Positions 1-10,855 of a stretch of DNA of 60,000 bases are shown here, piece after piece. The notes under the pieces are model-generated. The model saw only the letters and a program-made list of their open reading frames with translations, was not told where the DNA came from and searched no databases. This stretch comes from Hydractinia symbiolongicarpus (lineage: Eukaryota > Cnidaria > Hydrozoa > Anthoathecata > Hydractiniidae): positions 9,612,001 to 9,672,000 of the forward strand of contig NC_079881.1 in NCBI RefSeq assembly GCF_029227915.1. Direction: 5' to 3'. The position numbers and the translations under genes are program-made. Position 1 is the stretch's first letter. Each line of letters starts with the position of its first letter.

Positions 1-449
1 GGTGCCGCAGGGCCACGTCTGTGCGTTGTATCTATTTTAAGTTGCATGCTGCGTGATTATTTTGACGAATTGTTAACTGGTAGTGTTATTACCGACCTTT
101 AAAGTCATACAATTTACAGGGTTGAACAAACCTGCAACATAGACTAGTTTGTGTGGCAGGGTACTTGAGTGGCTTTAAAAACCATGTCTAGTGCTTGTGC
201 AAGTAAAAATGTCGATTTGATGAAAGAGATTTTTAACTCCCGCATTGGTGATTTGTCACCCATTTTCCGGAGCCGCTGGAGAATGGAAATATATTAAAAT
301 ATAAGTTAGCTGCTTTGGACTGCACTACAAAGCTTGTTCAAAAGAACTCTGAAGCACTGTTGTGGTAGGTTATTTTACATTTTTCTCAGCTTTGTTTTTT
401 GTTAATAGAACAGGAAGTGCACAATATAGTTTTTGTACAGCTATAACAA

Positions 450-1292
450 TTGAATTTAATTTCGTATGTATGGCCAAGGCCGGTCACGTGGTTTTTTAAG
501 TGTTTAAAGGGCGTACAAGGCATGGAAGCGCTCACCTGTCAATTAGTTCTTGAACCGTACACGTTAAAACTGTTTGTCCACAATTCACTCAAAATGACTG
601 AGCAACAAGAATCGTCAATGGACACAAATAACGCTGAACCCGACATACTGCAACATCTAACAAACTACTTTGACCGTAAATTCCATGAACAGAACGAAAA
701 TCTAGAACAGAGGCTTACCACTGGATCAAAAAACTTGGAAAAACGTCTTCTGGAGCAGTGCAAGATCAGTAAAATCGAATTTAAATTCAGAGGTAATAAA
801 ATACAACATCAATTCAATAGCGATTTAATTCAAAGTCTAGAAATAATAAAACAACTAGTAAAAGATGGTTTGATTACAAGATCTTCCAAAAAGATCGATA
901 ATGTCATGGATGATCTCCACAAGCGAAACAAATGTATCCGTTTTGCAGATAAATCTCCGGCTGGATGGGCTGGTGTCAACGAATACTTACCCGACGATCT
1001 TGCCAGCGATTCAGAGGATGACAAAAAGATGAAGGCTGCGAAAAACCGGGGTCTGAACAAGAAAAAGGCGACCATGAGAAAGTTAGTCTTCCTCATTCAC
1101 ACACCCTTCGCAGCATCAAAATTTTATCCCCTTCGGCTCACAATCTGCACCTCCGGGGAGGCCTATCTTCGGGCTATCTCAACAGCAACCAAGATTCGCG
1201 AATCAATACCAGCGAAGTTACCAACAGCCACAACAGCGATCTCTGTGTTTCGGATGCGGAAAACAAGGACATTGGCGAAAGGACTGCCCTGA
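450..1292 (+). pseudogene. DIRS Gag-like ORF with frameshifted CCHC zinc knuckle
   Basis: The likely start is the internal Met at 594 (MTEQQESSMDTNN). A coiled-coil-rich N-terminal part is followed by the conserved DIRS Gag block KRNKCIRFADKSPAGW and the acidic stretch LASDSEDDKK. The open frame then leaves the family sequence. A CCHC zinc knuckle (C-x2-C-x4-H-x4-C, CFGCGKQGHWRKDC) is read in a different frame at 1246-1287, so a frameshift lies roughly between 1100 and 1240. The product would package element RNA. This copy cannot make an intact Gag. Confidence 0.75.
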
Positions 1293-1405
1293 CCTCAAAC
1301 AACCCTAAAGAAAAGGCAAAAGGTAAGTGTGATACTGTTTCTACTGTATATAATTTTTCTGAATGCAATAGGTCTTATTCGCGCGAAGCTAATCCTCCAC
1401 ATACC

Positions 1406-2353
1406 GTGAAGAGCAATCTCAGGCGAAGTTTTCCTTACTGGGAGAACATAGGCACTAATAAAATTTTTTTAGAACTTATAAAATACGGATACAAAATTCC
1501 CTTTTTCACCACCCCTAAAAAGGCTTCTTTCAAAAACAACTGTTCGGCTCTTGACAATGAAGATTTTGTAAATAAGGTATTACACGAGTTACTTAAAACC
1601 GGAAGAATAAAAGAGATGGCTACTGAGCCACACGTGGTTAATCCACTGAGCGTTACTTCGTCCAAAACCTGAGACATGTAAACAAACACGTGTACAAACA
1701 AAAAATCACATTCGATGATTGGAAGATTTTCGGAGAATTTGTTGAGGAAAAAGGTTTCATGTTTAAAAAAGGCTATCCTCACATAGAAATTGCTCCAGAG
1801 CATCAAAAATATTTAAGATTTTCTTGGGTAACAAATGGCGAAAAAATGTATGGCACAATCAATACCTATGGATCGACTCTGAGGGCATCAAACTTCGTCC
1901 GAGACTCTCTTAATAAATCTGGGTTGGTCGCAAACAACTCTGTGGAGTCCCACTCAAACATGACATGGCTCGGCATTAATCTAGATCTGAAGAAAAAACT
2001 TTTTTCTATACCTTCACAGCGATTAATTTCTACCTTGCGAGTTTGCAATTCATTCTTGATTCCCTACCGCACACGTCAGCACGAAAATTAGCAAAATTTT
2101 GCGGAAAAATCATATCCATGCTATAGGCAATTTGGCTCAACTTAAAATTAGACGAGTTTATTATTTTATTGAATCGCGAATATCATGGGACTCCCGAATG
2201 AACATGTCACACGCTTCAGAATCTGTGAAAGAACTGTTCTTTTTGAAGAACAATCTGCTAAAACACACTGAGAGACCAATGACACGGGGAAATACTTCCT
2301 GGTTGATCCTTTGTTCTGATGCGAACGATACAGGGCTGGGTGCACACACGTAG
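1406..2353 (+). pseudogene. DIRS reverse transcriptase and start of RNase H, internally deleted
   Basis: The N-terminal RT block reads in 1406-1672 (GYKIPFFTTPKKASF, then EPHVVNPLSV) and stops at a TGA. The frame starting at 1690 continues with KQKITFDDWKIF and GYPHIEIAPEHQKYL, then GEKMYGT. It then jumps directly to the distal block SNFVRDSLNKSG and MTWLGINLDLKKK. The palm region that normally carries the catalytic aspartate pair between these blocks is absent, which I read as an internal deletion near 1870. RNase H begins in 2099-2353 (SWLILCSDANDTGLGAHT), interrupted by a TAG at 2351-2353. Confidence 0.8.
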
Positions 2354-2365
2354 CACAAGAATAGA

Positions 2366-2947
2366 ATGCATCTTTATATTAAGAATTTCACACTAACGGA
2401 AAGCATAATGCACTCCACGTGGAGAGAGCTATACGCTATACAATATTCGCTACAATCATTAAAATCAGTTTTATGCAACAAAGCAGTACTTTGGAAGACA
2501 GATAATTACGCGAGCCATTGTATAATAAAAAGAGGCAACTCAAAGGAAAACTTACAGACATTGGCAGAAAATATTTTTGATATTTGCAAGAAACAAAAAA
2601 TAGATTTAAATGTCGAATGGATCCCAAGAAACCAAATTCAATACGCTGATAAATTAAATCGTTATACGGACACAGACAATTGGAAAATCACAAAAATCAT
2701 ACATAAACAACTTGTTACAAGCGAAGCTGTTAACCTTTACAAACTTCGAACTTTTAATATCTTTTTCCTGGGATTCTGTGGCATTGTTAGGTTTTCAGAA
2801 ATTTGTAATCTGAAAAGATGTGGCGTCAATTACAAAAATAGCTTTATGAAGCTGCTCATAGCGAAAAGCAAAACAGATATCTACAGAGAAGATACTGGGT
2901 TTACATCAGCGCTTGCGGAAATTGGATCTGCCCAGTATATAATTTAA
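2366..2947 (+). pseudogene. DIRS RNase H distal part and N-terminal tyrosine recombinase
   Basis: The frame carries the DIRS RNase H blocks STWRELYAIQYSLQ, WKTDNYASHCIIKRGN and VEWIPRNQIQYADKLNRY. It then runs into the recombinase with FLGFCGIVRFSEICNL, in which the box I arginine (R in VRFSE) is present, and IAKSKTDIYRED. A frameshift near 2895 moves the family sequence into another frame (WICPVYNLTEYMK), and this frame ends at a chance stop. RNase H removes the RNA template; the recombinase integrates the circular intermediate. Broken copy. Confidence 0.8.
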
Positions 2948-2955
2948 CTGAGTAT

Positions 2956-3282
2956 ATGAAGTGTGTACCTACTGAGCCTGATTCCTATCTGTTTGGAGCG
3001 GTCACAGTTACATCAAACAACAAATTCGGAAGTTTTAAAAAGATGAATCGCCCAATCAGCTACACAACAACAAGAGAAAATGCACTCGATGCACTGGCAT
3101 CAATCGGATTGGATAGGACAAGATTTGGACTCCACAGCCTACATGCTGGAGGAGCAACAGCAGCAGCAAACGCTGACGTCCCAGACCGTCTTTTTAAACG
3201 ACATGGTAGATGGCGTTGGGAGACAGCCAAAGATGGTTATGTGGAGGACGATGCAGAGCATTTACTATATGTTACAATCTAG
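2956..3282 (+). pseudogene. DIRS tyrosine recombinase C-terminal catalytic part, HxxR motif altered
   Basis: The fragment contains SYLFGAVTVTSNN, RFGLHSLHAGGATAAAN, DRLFKRHGRWRWETAKDGY and a short tail ending at a plausible natural stop. In DIRS and other tyrosine recombinases the box II motif is HxxR (usually HSLR); here it reads HSLH, so the second catalytic arginine is replaced by histidine. The nucleophile tyrosine in KDGYV remains. Together with the upstream frameshift this makes the enzyme inactive. The family call is secure; the loss of activity is inferred. Confidence 0.85.
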
Positions 3283-5523
3283 GCCTTTGAAACACCTAAA
3301 GCTAACTTTTTCGTACATAACTACTACTACTAGTCGAAGTTCTTTGAGTCTTCCCTGTCGCAAAAATAAGAAAATAAATAAGGTTATTCTCGGTTGAGCG
3401 CAGCGAATTAGAAAATAATGCGATAATTTAGTCATAAACCGAAAAAAAAGACAAAACTTTAATATGGCTGACCTAAATTGCTTTTTCATTAAATATTCTT
3501 TTGTTTATAATGATTAGTAAGGTCAGAACAATGTTAACGAAACGTGTCATAAACAAATATATAAATGGCAGCTGAGTTATTTATGTTTGTGAATGTATTA
3601 CTGCTTAGAGAAAGATTCAGTTTGGCTTTGTTCTTCTTGCTTTAGCTTTGAAATAAGTGGGAACTGCATATACCGCTTCTTATCGTTAATACTGTCAGGT
3701 GACAATTTGTTGCTTTATTATTTAAGGTTAGCTTCTTCTTTAGAGTCGTTTATTTATCCCGAGTTTTATTCTACACAACTCCTTCTATATTCTATTTTCG
3801 AAGAAGGAAATAATAACAAATAATAACCAATTTTTTGAAATTTTCAAGCAGGTATTTGATATGTCCCTAGCTATTTCTGATAAAGATTTCTCCCCATGTT
3901 TCATAACTTACACAGTTATAGTGCAATTTAATAGTTCAAGCAAAGCTATCATTTTGAACCGATTAATGCATTCATAAACTTAGCACATCGATTTTCTCAT
4001 TTTGCCATTTCCGTTCTCCCTTTTTGATGGGTCGACCACGTTTTAACGAATTTCTGTCAATATACATGTCTTACCACGTGGAAACCTTAATTTAGGACGA
4101 TGTAATTCCGTTTAAGCTAAAAAGCAAATTGTCTAATATAGCCACTTCAACTTGTCTTCTTACTTTTTTTTACGCCACCCAGGGCGTCTCTTTTGGCAAG
4201 GACGTACTTTTAGTTTTTATCTTTAAAAATATTTTTTGAGGTTTTTAACTATATTTTAGTTGTTATAAATTTAGTAAATTTAGGCTTAAATTATGGAATT
4301 TCAATTGCTTATAAAAAAAAAAACATGTACCCATAAACCTGACATGAGATCAGCAGAGGTACTTTTGTTTTTGCTGGCTAAATGCAGTGGCTATATACAT
4401 TTATAAGGTTGGGAAGCTAGCAAATGAACTTTATTGTTGCTTACCTTCAACATTAATGATGTTGGCCGCTAGCTACCTGCAATTTTATTATGCTTTACAG
4501 TGAAAGTATATAAGCTAGATATCCCAGTAACTTTTAGATATTAAACAATTAAATAATTTTGTGGCCGAGCTAGCTATAATCTTGGACATAATCACAAGTA
4601 AGGCCGTAATCGTAACCACAAGCAATTGAATGTCATTTGTATATAACACCAGGATCGGCAAGCGTTCAAATCGGCAAGAGTGTTCAAGCTGCTTCGCTTT
4701 CGTTTTGTTTTGTTTGCAAACAAACTTAAAGAATTATGATGAAAAATCCTATGTCTCAGTTTTTAACATATTTTTAGAATAGGAGAAACTGTTTAGTGTG
4801 AATACAACAACATATTATATACTTGTTGGTAAAAATGGACATCTGGATCTATATTTTTAGACCCTTATTTTAACGTCCCTCTTGAATATTTTCTATATAA
4901 TGAGTTCGTAAAATCGTTTTAATTTTTTGTGTGCTATGGATTTTATTGTGCTTTTTGGGTACATAAGAAAGGTGCATCTTTTCATAACTAACCATCACCA
5001 TCTTTGTTCCTAAAGCATATAGTTCATCATGTAATTTTACGTAATTTTAGATGCCGTTCTGCTGGTGTTGCCAAATCCACTGCACACGTGATATCACACC
5101 ACGATTTGTGGTGACGATTTCCGTACATTTCAAAGATTTAAAAGAACATTTATGTTTCTATGTTCCTGATGTTCGATACATAACTACTGGTGCATGCTGG
5201 CCGCGGACGCGGCTAAGAATCTTGCATTTCTTCTTCGTCTTCGTATGCGTTAAGTGAAAGTGAGTCTAAGGCATCGTTCTCATTTGTTACAATACTCTTC
5301 ATCACTCTGCACTTCAGCGGTATCTCTAACATGCGCTTTCTCGAATATTTCATTATCTCGAAGGAAAACTTTGGACCCGTTAGCATTTACGATATCGCTA
5401 ACTGAAATCTTTCCCTCTATCTCAAACTTTCCTTTTACTCAAAATAATTTTAAGTTCATTGGGACAAATTACAATCTTTTTTGTTCGAACGCTACCTCAC
5501 TAATTTTTTAACACGTAACAAAA
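3283..5523. other. Intergenic, no gene recognised
   Basis: Only short, low-complexity open frames occur (for example 3593-3823 and 5051-5511), with no recognisable domain and AT-driven composition. A short direct repeat (ATCGGCAAG followed by a TTCAA) occurs near 4650-4690. Confidence 0.5.
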
Positions 5524-7852
5524 TGTTTTTTCTTTTTCTTTACTTCATGTATCTTTTATATATCTATGCTGTGTAGTATGCTTTACTCTTCAAATTGTCA
5601 AAAAAAGCTTACTGTAAAAACATTAAATGAAAAAGAAATACAGAAAGGGCTTCCAAATATTCGTGACAACTCTTCCACCAAAAAAGTAAAGAATAATTTT
5701 GATAAAGTGTTATGCGCATATTTCTTGGAAAATCTTGGAAAATAATTTCTTTTCTAAAGCTTGTAGCACTTTAATGTTTTCCGTAAAGTATTAATAAATA
5801 TCTTTCGACTGATTAAGTTCATATGGAACCTTCATTGCAAAAATCATATCTGCTACTGTTCAGTATATCAGAGGTATGTAAACAAAATTAAAACCGTCCC
5901 CCACGTAACCCTTTATTGATACAATGGAATTCAAACGTTTTGAGTAGAATTCGAACATTCAAACATGTTTAAAAAACTAATTCGATTGTTGAAAACATAA
6001 ACAATGGTATATTATTTACATCATACTTTTCAATTTCGGTAAGTGGAACTGTTTAGGTCTGTAGCTAATTTAATTTGGGAGTTCCGGAAATGCTTTCTGG
6101 TTTTATTAGGTTATTTAATTAAATTTGTGCAGCGATTTTAAAAGTCCCCCGGTTTGTAATTTCCGTCACATAATGGAGATTTAAGCAGCTTTACTGTTTA
6201 GATTTCGGAGGCCACTTCTTCTATTCTGGAGATCAAGGAGAGTCTCTTTATTGTATATATAAAAGAATTGTTAACGTAGTTTGTATAAATTGCTGTGGTC
6301 ATGATTTGAAAAGCCGTAAGCTTATCGAAAAACATGTCTTAACTTTAAAGCTCCTCTACATATATGTCGGTAGCTCTCTGACTAGGTTATATGTAGCAAA
6401 ATTGAAATCTTACATGAAAGCTAAAATATTCTCATGCTATAGGAAATTTCGTTGTAGCATGTTTGAGTAATTTTACATCATGCATTGGTGCCTTTTATGT
6501 TTTAGAAAAACAACATGAGAAGAATTAGAAAGATTTTGTGTTTAATTGCATTCTGCGTCGGATTCACTTTGGTACTAGTGAACTTACAAAATTCGGCCAG
6601 TAAAGAATTAATGTTCTGGATTACTTTACAACACAGAAACAACGATAACAGAATAAATAAAGGAAGTTTTGTTCCTCAAAATAGGTGCATGAAATGGCTG
6701 ATGGTTGCTGGTGATTCCAACATGAGGAAAACATATTGGTTGCTTTTAAATCGCTTTATTAACAGAACAAAAGAAGAAAACACAGAAGTCCAACATGTTA
6801 CAATATCTCATGTCAATAGTAAAGGGGATGCAAGATGGTTTGATAGGGATAGTATAGTATATTATAAAAATGGGACTTGCATACGTCTCAGTCTTCGTTT
6901 TTTACACGGTAAAGATGTAGAGATATTACGTATCAATGAAACTTGGTCAAGTATTCGACATTGTGGAGATGTTTGCACCGCTAAACACCCTCCCTCTTTG
7001 CAAAACAAAGTTTTCAATCAGTCAGGAAAACCTGATTTACTTTTTATAACGCACGGTCTATGGATACCATATCCACCCAACTTTAATTCGATCTGCGATC
7101 AAACCTTTGGGGGTACAGGGCTGTTTATTAAATCTTTACAAAACCAAGTGAACTTAGTGTGGCAAAGCAATCCTGCTATTATGTGGCATCCAAAAATAAA
7201 AAAATGGCAAGTGAAATGGGATGTTGAGTGTCAAACAAATTATTCTAAAAAGTACAAAATAAACATGTTTAATTTACACAAGTTCGTCATGGTTGACCAA
7301 CTAAAGCGAATTCAACCTGTAGAATATCATGTTTCGGTGTATACACAAAATTATCTTATTCATTTGTGGTGGACAAAATTATGGCAGGACGAATTTTCAT
7401 GGACTGCTTCTGACATTGCGTATCCGTGAATGGTTGAAAATTATGGCGTTAAGTTGGCCAATATATGTTTGTCAGTAATACACAATCTGTAATAGTAATA
7501 ACTGTATTCTCTTTTTGTGTGTAAAGAATAAGGATCAAATTCACGACATTTTATAATGAATTATGGGTTTTTCTATTTAACTTGACTATAACAACAACAA
7601 AAACAACAAAAATCATCCAAATAAACTCCATCTGGTGATTTATTCGAGTCAACTGAACATATTAGATTACCGACTATTTTTCAATCTACGAAATAGAATC
7701 TTGTATCCCGCCATGATTAAGCATAGAGCAGCATTCAAGGTGACAAATCGACAATCCTTTGAAGGTTATAAAAATGTCATATTTATCTCCAACACAGTAA
7801 AGAAAGGAAAGCATGAATATGAGAGAAGTGTGAGTTACATTGGAAGGTGTTT
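5524..7852 (+). repeat. Tandem duplication unit, copy A
   Basis: The sequence from about 5524 to 7852 reappears at about 8063-10587 with scattered substitutions and a few indels. It includes the upstream flank, the PC-esterase-like ORF and about 400 bases downstream. The start codons of the two ORFs are 2740 bases apart. Near 5851-5911 copy A carries about 61 bases that copy B replaces with about 228 different bases. The 3' breakpoint is sharp, just after GGAAGGTGTTT. Confidence 0.9.
6515..7429 (+). CDS. PC-esterase/SGNH-like type II membrane protein, copy A
   Basis: Intronless 304-residue frame. A basic N-terminus (MRRIRK) precedes one hydrophobic segment at about residues 7-24, which fits a signal anchor placing the rest in the Golgi or secretory lumen. 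The block GDSNMRKTYW at 66-75 has the GDS(x)xR form of the catalytic serine motif of PC-esterase/GDSL acyl esterases, with Ser68. A second conserved-looking block is ITHGLW at 178-183. Five sequons of N-x-S/T type are visible (for example NRT at 83 and NGT at 119). Near the C-terminus, where this fold usually has DxxH, the sequence reads D292-E-F-S, so the catalytic histidine is not evident. The substrate is unknown; acyl transfer to or from surface glycans is a family-based guess. The start fits its A-rich context (ACAACATG). Confidence 0.6.
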   Translation: MRRIRKILCLIAFCVGFTLVLVNLQNSASKELMFWITLQHRNNDNRINKGSFVPQNRCMKWLMVAGDSNMRKTYWLLLNRFINRTKEENTEVQHVTISHVNSKGDARWFDRDSIVYYKNGTCIRLSLRFLHGKDVEILRINETWSSIRHCGDVCTAKHPPSLQNKVFNQSGKPDLLFITHGLWIPYPPNFNSICDQTFGGTGLFIKSLQNQVNLVWQSNPAIMWHPKIKKWQVKWDVECQTNYSKKYKINMFNLHKFVMVDQLKRIQPVEYHVSVYTQNYLIHLWWTKLWQDEFSWTASDIAYP

Positions 7853-7877
7853 TTTTATATTTTTTGTTGGTGCTTGA
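7635..7877 (+). other. Unassigned open frame downstream of PC-esterase copy A
   Basis: The frame begins with GTG, so it is not a normal eukaryotic start. The peptide (SSQLNILDYRLFFNLRN...) matches the equivalent frame at 10369-10674 almost residue for residue up to the end of the duplication, one clear change being Tyr to Cys. Conservation here is explained by the recent duplication and does not prove coding. No domain recognised. Confidence 0.2.
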
Positions 7878-8062
7878 TATTAGGAAACTTTTTTACAACT
7901 GGATATATATATATTCCAACACTGTTCTGATAGGTTGAAAGTTGAAAGAGGTGTGAGCGGGAAAATCTTACGAAACTGTGAGTTGGGAAATCTGCAACGT
8001 ATCACAACGCTTATCGTAATTCTTTAAGAGATGTTCAAATGTTTAAGAGATGTTTTTAAGAG
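7853..8062. other. Spacer between the two duplication units
   Basis: About 210 bases absent from the shared unit. It ends in a short tandem array of TTTAAGAGATG (three copies at about 8023-8065) just at the left breakpoint of copy B. It also has a (TA)n run near 7905. Confidence 0.5.
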
Positions 8063-8323
8063 ATGCTTTTTCTTTTTCTTTACTTCATGTATCTTTTATA
8101 TATCTATGCTGTGTAGTATCCTTTACCCTTCAAGTTGTCAAAAAAAGCTTACTGTAAAAACATTAAATGAAAAAGAAATACAGAAAGGGCTTCAAAATAT
8201 TCGTGACAACTCTTCCACCAAAAAAGTTAGGAATAATTTTGATAAAGTCTTATGCGCATATTTCTTGGAAAATAATTTCTTTTCTAAAGCTTTTAGCACT
8301 TTAATGTTTTCCGTAAAGTATTA

Positions 8324-8668
8324 CTAAATATCTTTCGACTGATTAAGTTCAAAGTATATGAAACCTTCATTGCAAAAATCATATCTGCTCTCAAAAAAAG
8401 GACAAAAACACTTTAAGCATATTTTTCTTCTCTTCTTCACACAAACGTCAAACTTGTCAATCAAATTTACTGGCTCATTTCTGTCGATAAAACCTCTCCA
8501 ATTTTTTCGGCCCAGAGCATGCAAATCAACGTCAAAATTTGTTGTTATTTTTTTTTGCATTCCATCATCTGGGGCGACTCCTCTGTAATTCTTTTTTGCA
8601 TGGCGAACATAGAATAACCGTTTTATTGATACAATGGAATTCAAACGTTTTGAGTAGAATTCGAACAT
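8324..8668 (-). other. Unassigned minus-strand frame spanning the copy-B-specific segment
   Basis: A 114-residue frame with balanced composition (for example LFYVRHAKKNYRGVAPDDG and VDLHALGRKNWRGFIDRNE). Most of it lies in the ~228-base segment missing from copy A, so it could be a remnant of an exon or of an inserted element. I do not recognise the family. The composition looks more protein-like than other frames nearby, which is the only reason to list it. Confidence 0.25.
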
Positions 8669-9254
8669 TCAAACATGTTTAAAAAACTAATTCGATTGTT
8701 GAAAACATAAACAACATAGGATAAGGATTTTTTAGCACAGTATGGGATATTATTTACATAATACTTTTCAATTTCAGTAAGTGGAACTGTTTAGGTCTGT
8801 AGCTAATTTAATTTGGGAGTTCCGGAAATGCTTTCTGGTTTTATTAGGTTATTTAATTAAATCTGTGCAGCGATTTTGAAAGTCCCCCGGTTTGTAATTT
8901 CCGTCACATAATGGAGATTTAAGCAGCTTTACTGTTTAGATTTCGGAGGCCACTTCTTCTATTCTGGAGATCAAGGAGAGTCTCTTTATTGTATATATGA
9001 AAGAATTGTTAACGTAGTTTGTATAAACTGGTGTCGTCATGACTTAAAAAGCTGAACGCTTATCGAAAAACATGTCTTTTAACTTTCAAGCTCCTCTACA
9101 TATATGTCGGTAGCTCTCTGACTAGGTTATATGTAGCAAAATTAAAATCTTACATGAAAGCTAAAATATTCTCATGCTATAGGAAATTTCGTTGTAGCAT
9201 GTTTGAGTAATTTTACATCATGCATTGGTGCCTTTTATGTTTTAGAAAAACAAC

Positions 9255-10169
9255 ATGAGAAGAATTAGAAAGATTTTGTGTTTAATTGCATTCTGCGTTG
9301 GATTCACTTTGGTACTAGTGAACTTACAAAATTCGGCCAGTAAAGAATTAATGTTCTGGATTACTTTACAACACAGAAACAACGATAACAGAATAAATAA
9401 AGGAAGTTTTGTTCCTCAAAATAGATGCATGAAATGGCTGATGGTTGCTGGTGATTCCAACATGAGGAAAACATATTGGTTGCTTTTAAATCGCTTTATT
9501 AACAGAACAAAAGAAGAAAACACAGAAGTCCAACATGTTACAATATCTCATGTCAATAGTAAAGGGGATGCAAGATGGTTTGATAGGGATAGTATAGTAT
9601 ATTATAAAAATGGGACTTGCATACGTCTCAGTCTTCGTTTTTTACACGGTAAAGATGTAGAGATATTACGTATCAATGAAACTTGGTCAAGTATTCGACA
9701 TTGTGGAGATGTTTGCACCGCTAAACACCCTCCCTCTTTGCAAAACAAAGTTTTCAATCAGTCAGGAAAACCTGATTTACTTTTTATAACGCACGGTCTA
9801 TGGATACCATATCCATCCAACTTTAATTCGATCTGCGATCAAACGTTTGGGGGTACAGGGCTGTTTATTAAATCTTTACAAAACCAAGTGAACTTAGTGT
9901 GGCAAAGCAATCCTGCTATTATGTGGCATCCAAAAATAAAAAAATGGCAAGTGAAATGGGATGTTGAGTGTCAAACAAATTATTCTAAAAAGTACAAAAT
10001 AAACATGTTTAATTTACACAAGTTCGTCATGGTTGACCAACTAAAGCGAATTCAACCTGGAGAATATCATGTTTCGGTGTATACACAAAATTATCTTATT
10101 CATTTGTGGTGGACAAAATTATGGCAGGACGGATTTTCATGGACTGCTTCTGACACTGCGTATCCGTGA
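9255..10169 (+). CDS. PC-esterase/SGNH-like type II membrane protein, copy B
   Basis: The 304-residue frame is the same length as the gene at 6515-7429. Four residue differences are visible: Pro188 to Ser, Val269 to Gly, Glu293 to Gly and Ile301 to Thr, three of them in the last 36 residues. The signal anchor (about 7-24), the GDSNMR serine motif (66-71) and ITHGLW (178-183) are identical. The C-terminal D292-G-F-S again lacks the His of the usual DxxH. Both copies stay open over their full length, consistent with recent duplication and with function, although age alone could explain it. Each carries its own duplicated upstream flank of nearly 1 kb, so both may keep the same promoter. Confidence 0.6.
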   Translation: MRRIRKILCLIAFCVGFTLVLVNLQNSASKELMFWITLQHRNNDNRINKGSFVPQNRCMKWLMVAGDSNMRKTYWLLLNRFINRTKEENTEVQHVTISHVNSKGDARWFDRDSIVYYKNGTCIRLSLRFLHGKDVEILRINETWSSIRHCGDVCTAKHPPSLQNKVFNQSGKPDLLFITHGLWIPYPSNFNSICDQTFGGTGLFIKSLQNQVNLVWQSNPAIMWHPKIKKWQVKWDVECQTNYSKKYKINMFNLHKFVMVDQLKRIQPGEYHVSVYTQNYLIHLWWTKLWQDGFSWTASDTAYP

Positions 10170-10587
10170 ATGGTTGAAAATTATGGCGTTAAGTTGGCCA
10201 ATATATGTTTGTCAGTAATACGCAATCTGTAATAGTAATAACTGTATTCTCTTTTTGTGTGTAAAGAATAAGGATCAAATTCACGACATTTTATAATGAA
10301 TTATGGGTTTTTCTATTTAACTTGACTATAACAACAGCAACAAAAATTATCCAAAAAAACTCCATCTGGTGATTTATTCGAGTCAACTGAACATATTAGA
10401 TTACCGACTATTTTTCAATCTGCGAAATAGAATCTTGTATCCCGCCATGATTAAGCATAGAGCAGCATTCAAGGTGACAAATCGACAATCCTTTGAAGGT
10501 TATAAAAATGTCATATTCATCTCCAACACAGTAAAGAAAGGAAAGCATGAATATGAGAGAAGTGTGAGTTGCATTGGAAGGTGTTTA

Positions 10588-10683
10588 GGAAATATGCGTC
10601 TCGCTACCTGCGCAGCTAAGCTACCATTTTGCGTGACAGACAGACGGACGGACAGACGTATACGGGTGTTATAATATAGATAG
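10588..10683 (+). repeat. Repeat tail with GACAGACGG motif
   Basis: Directly after the end of copy B comes a stretch with the run GACAGACAGACGGACGG followed by GTATACGGGTGTTATAATATAG. It looks like the 3' part of a dispersed SINE- or MITE-like repeat, which may have helped set the duplication breakpoint. Family not identified. Confidence 0.35.
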
Positions 10684-10855
10684 TTTCTCGAAAACTATAT
10701 TAAAACTATGCATTCCCGAAATAAAATTATTTATTTTTCCCAAGACATTGTTTTAGCTTGACACAAAAAATGTTTCTTGAATATTTTTTATGCGATCAAA
10801 GTAATAATGCGTAATGCTCAAAAGAGTTTTTTTTTGTATTGAAAATTATTAATTT

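Larger units (their letters stand above)
1..3282 (+). mobile_element. Decayed DIRS-type (tyrosine recombinase) retrotransposon
   Basis: The order is Gag-like ORF, reverse transcriptase, RNase H, then tyrosine recombinase, which is the DIRS arrangement. No integrase of DDE type and no LTR pair were seen. The 5' end may lie before base 1, and I could not define the 3' repeat after 3282. The coding content is spread over several frames with stops and a deletion in the RT, so the copy is not autonomous. Assignment rests on recognisable DIRS peptide blocks in all four domains. Confidence 0.85.
8063..10587 (+). repeat. Tandem duplication unit, copy B
   Basis: Second copy of the 5524-7852 unit in direct orientation. 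It differs by a longer copy-specific segment at about 8389-8616 and by small indels, including about 23 extra bases near 8714-8737. The coding part differs from copy A by only a handful of bases, so the duplication is recent or homogenised by gene conversion. Confidence 0.9.

Noticed and set aside
3593-3823. 76-residue frame with hydrophobic composition
   Set aside because: AT-rich, no domain, no splice or start context.
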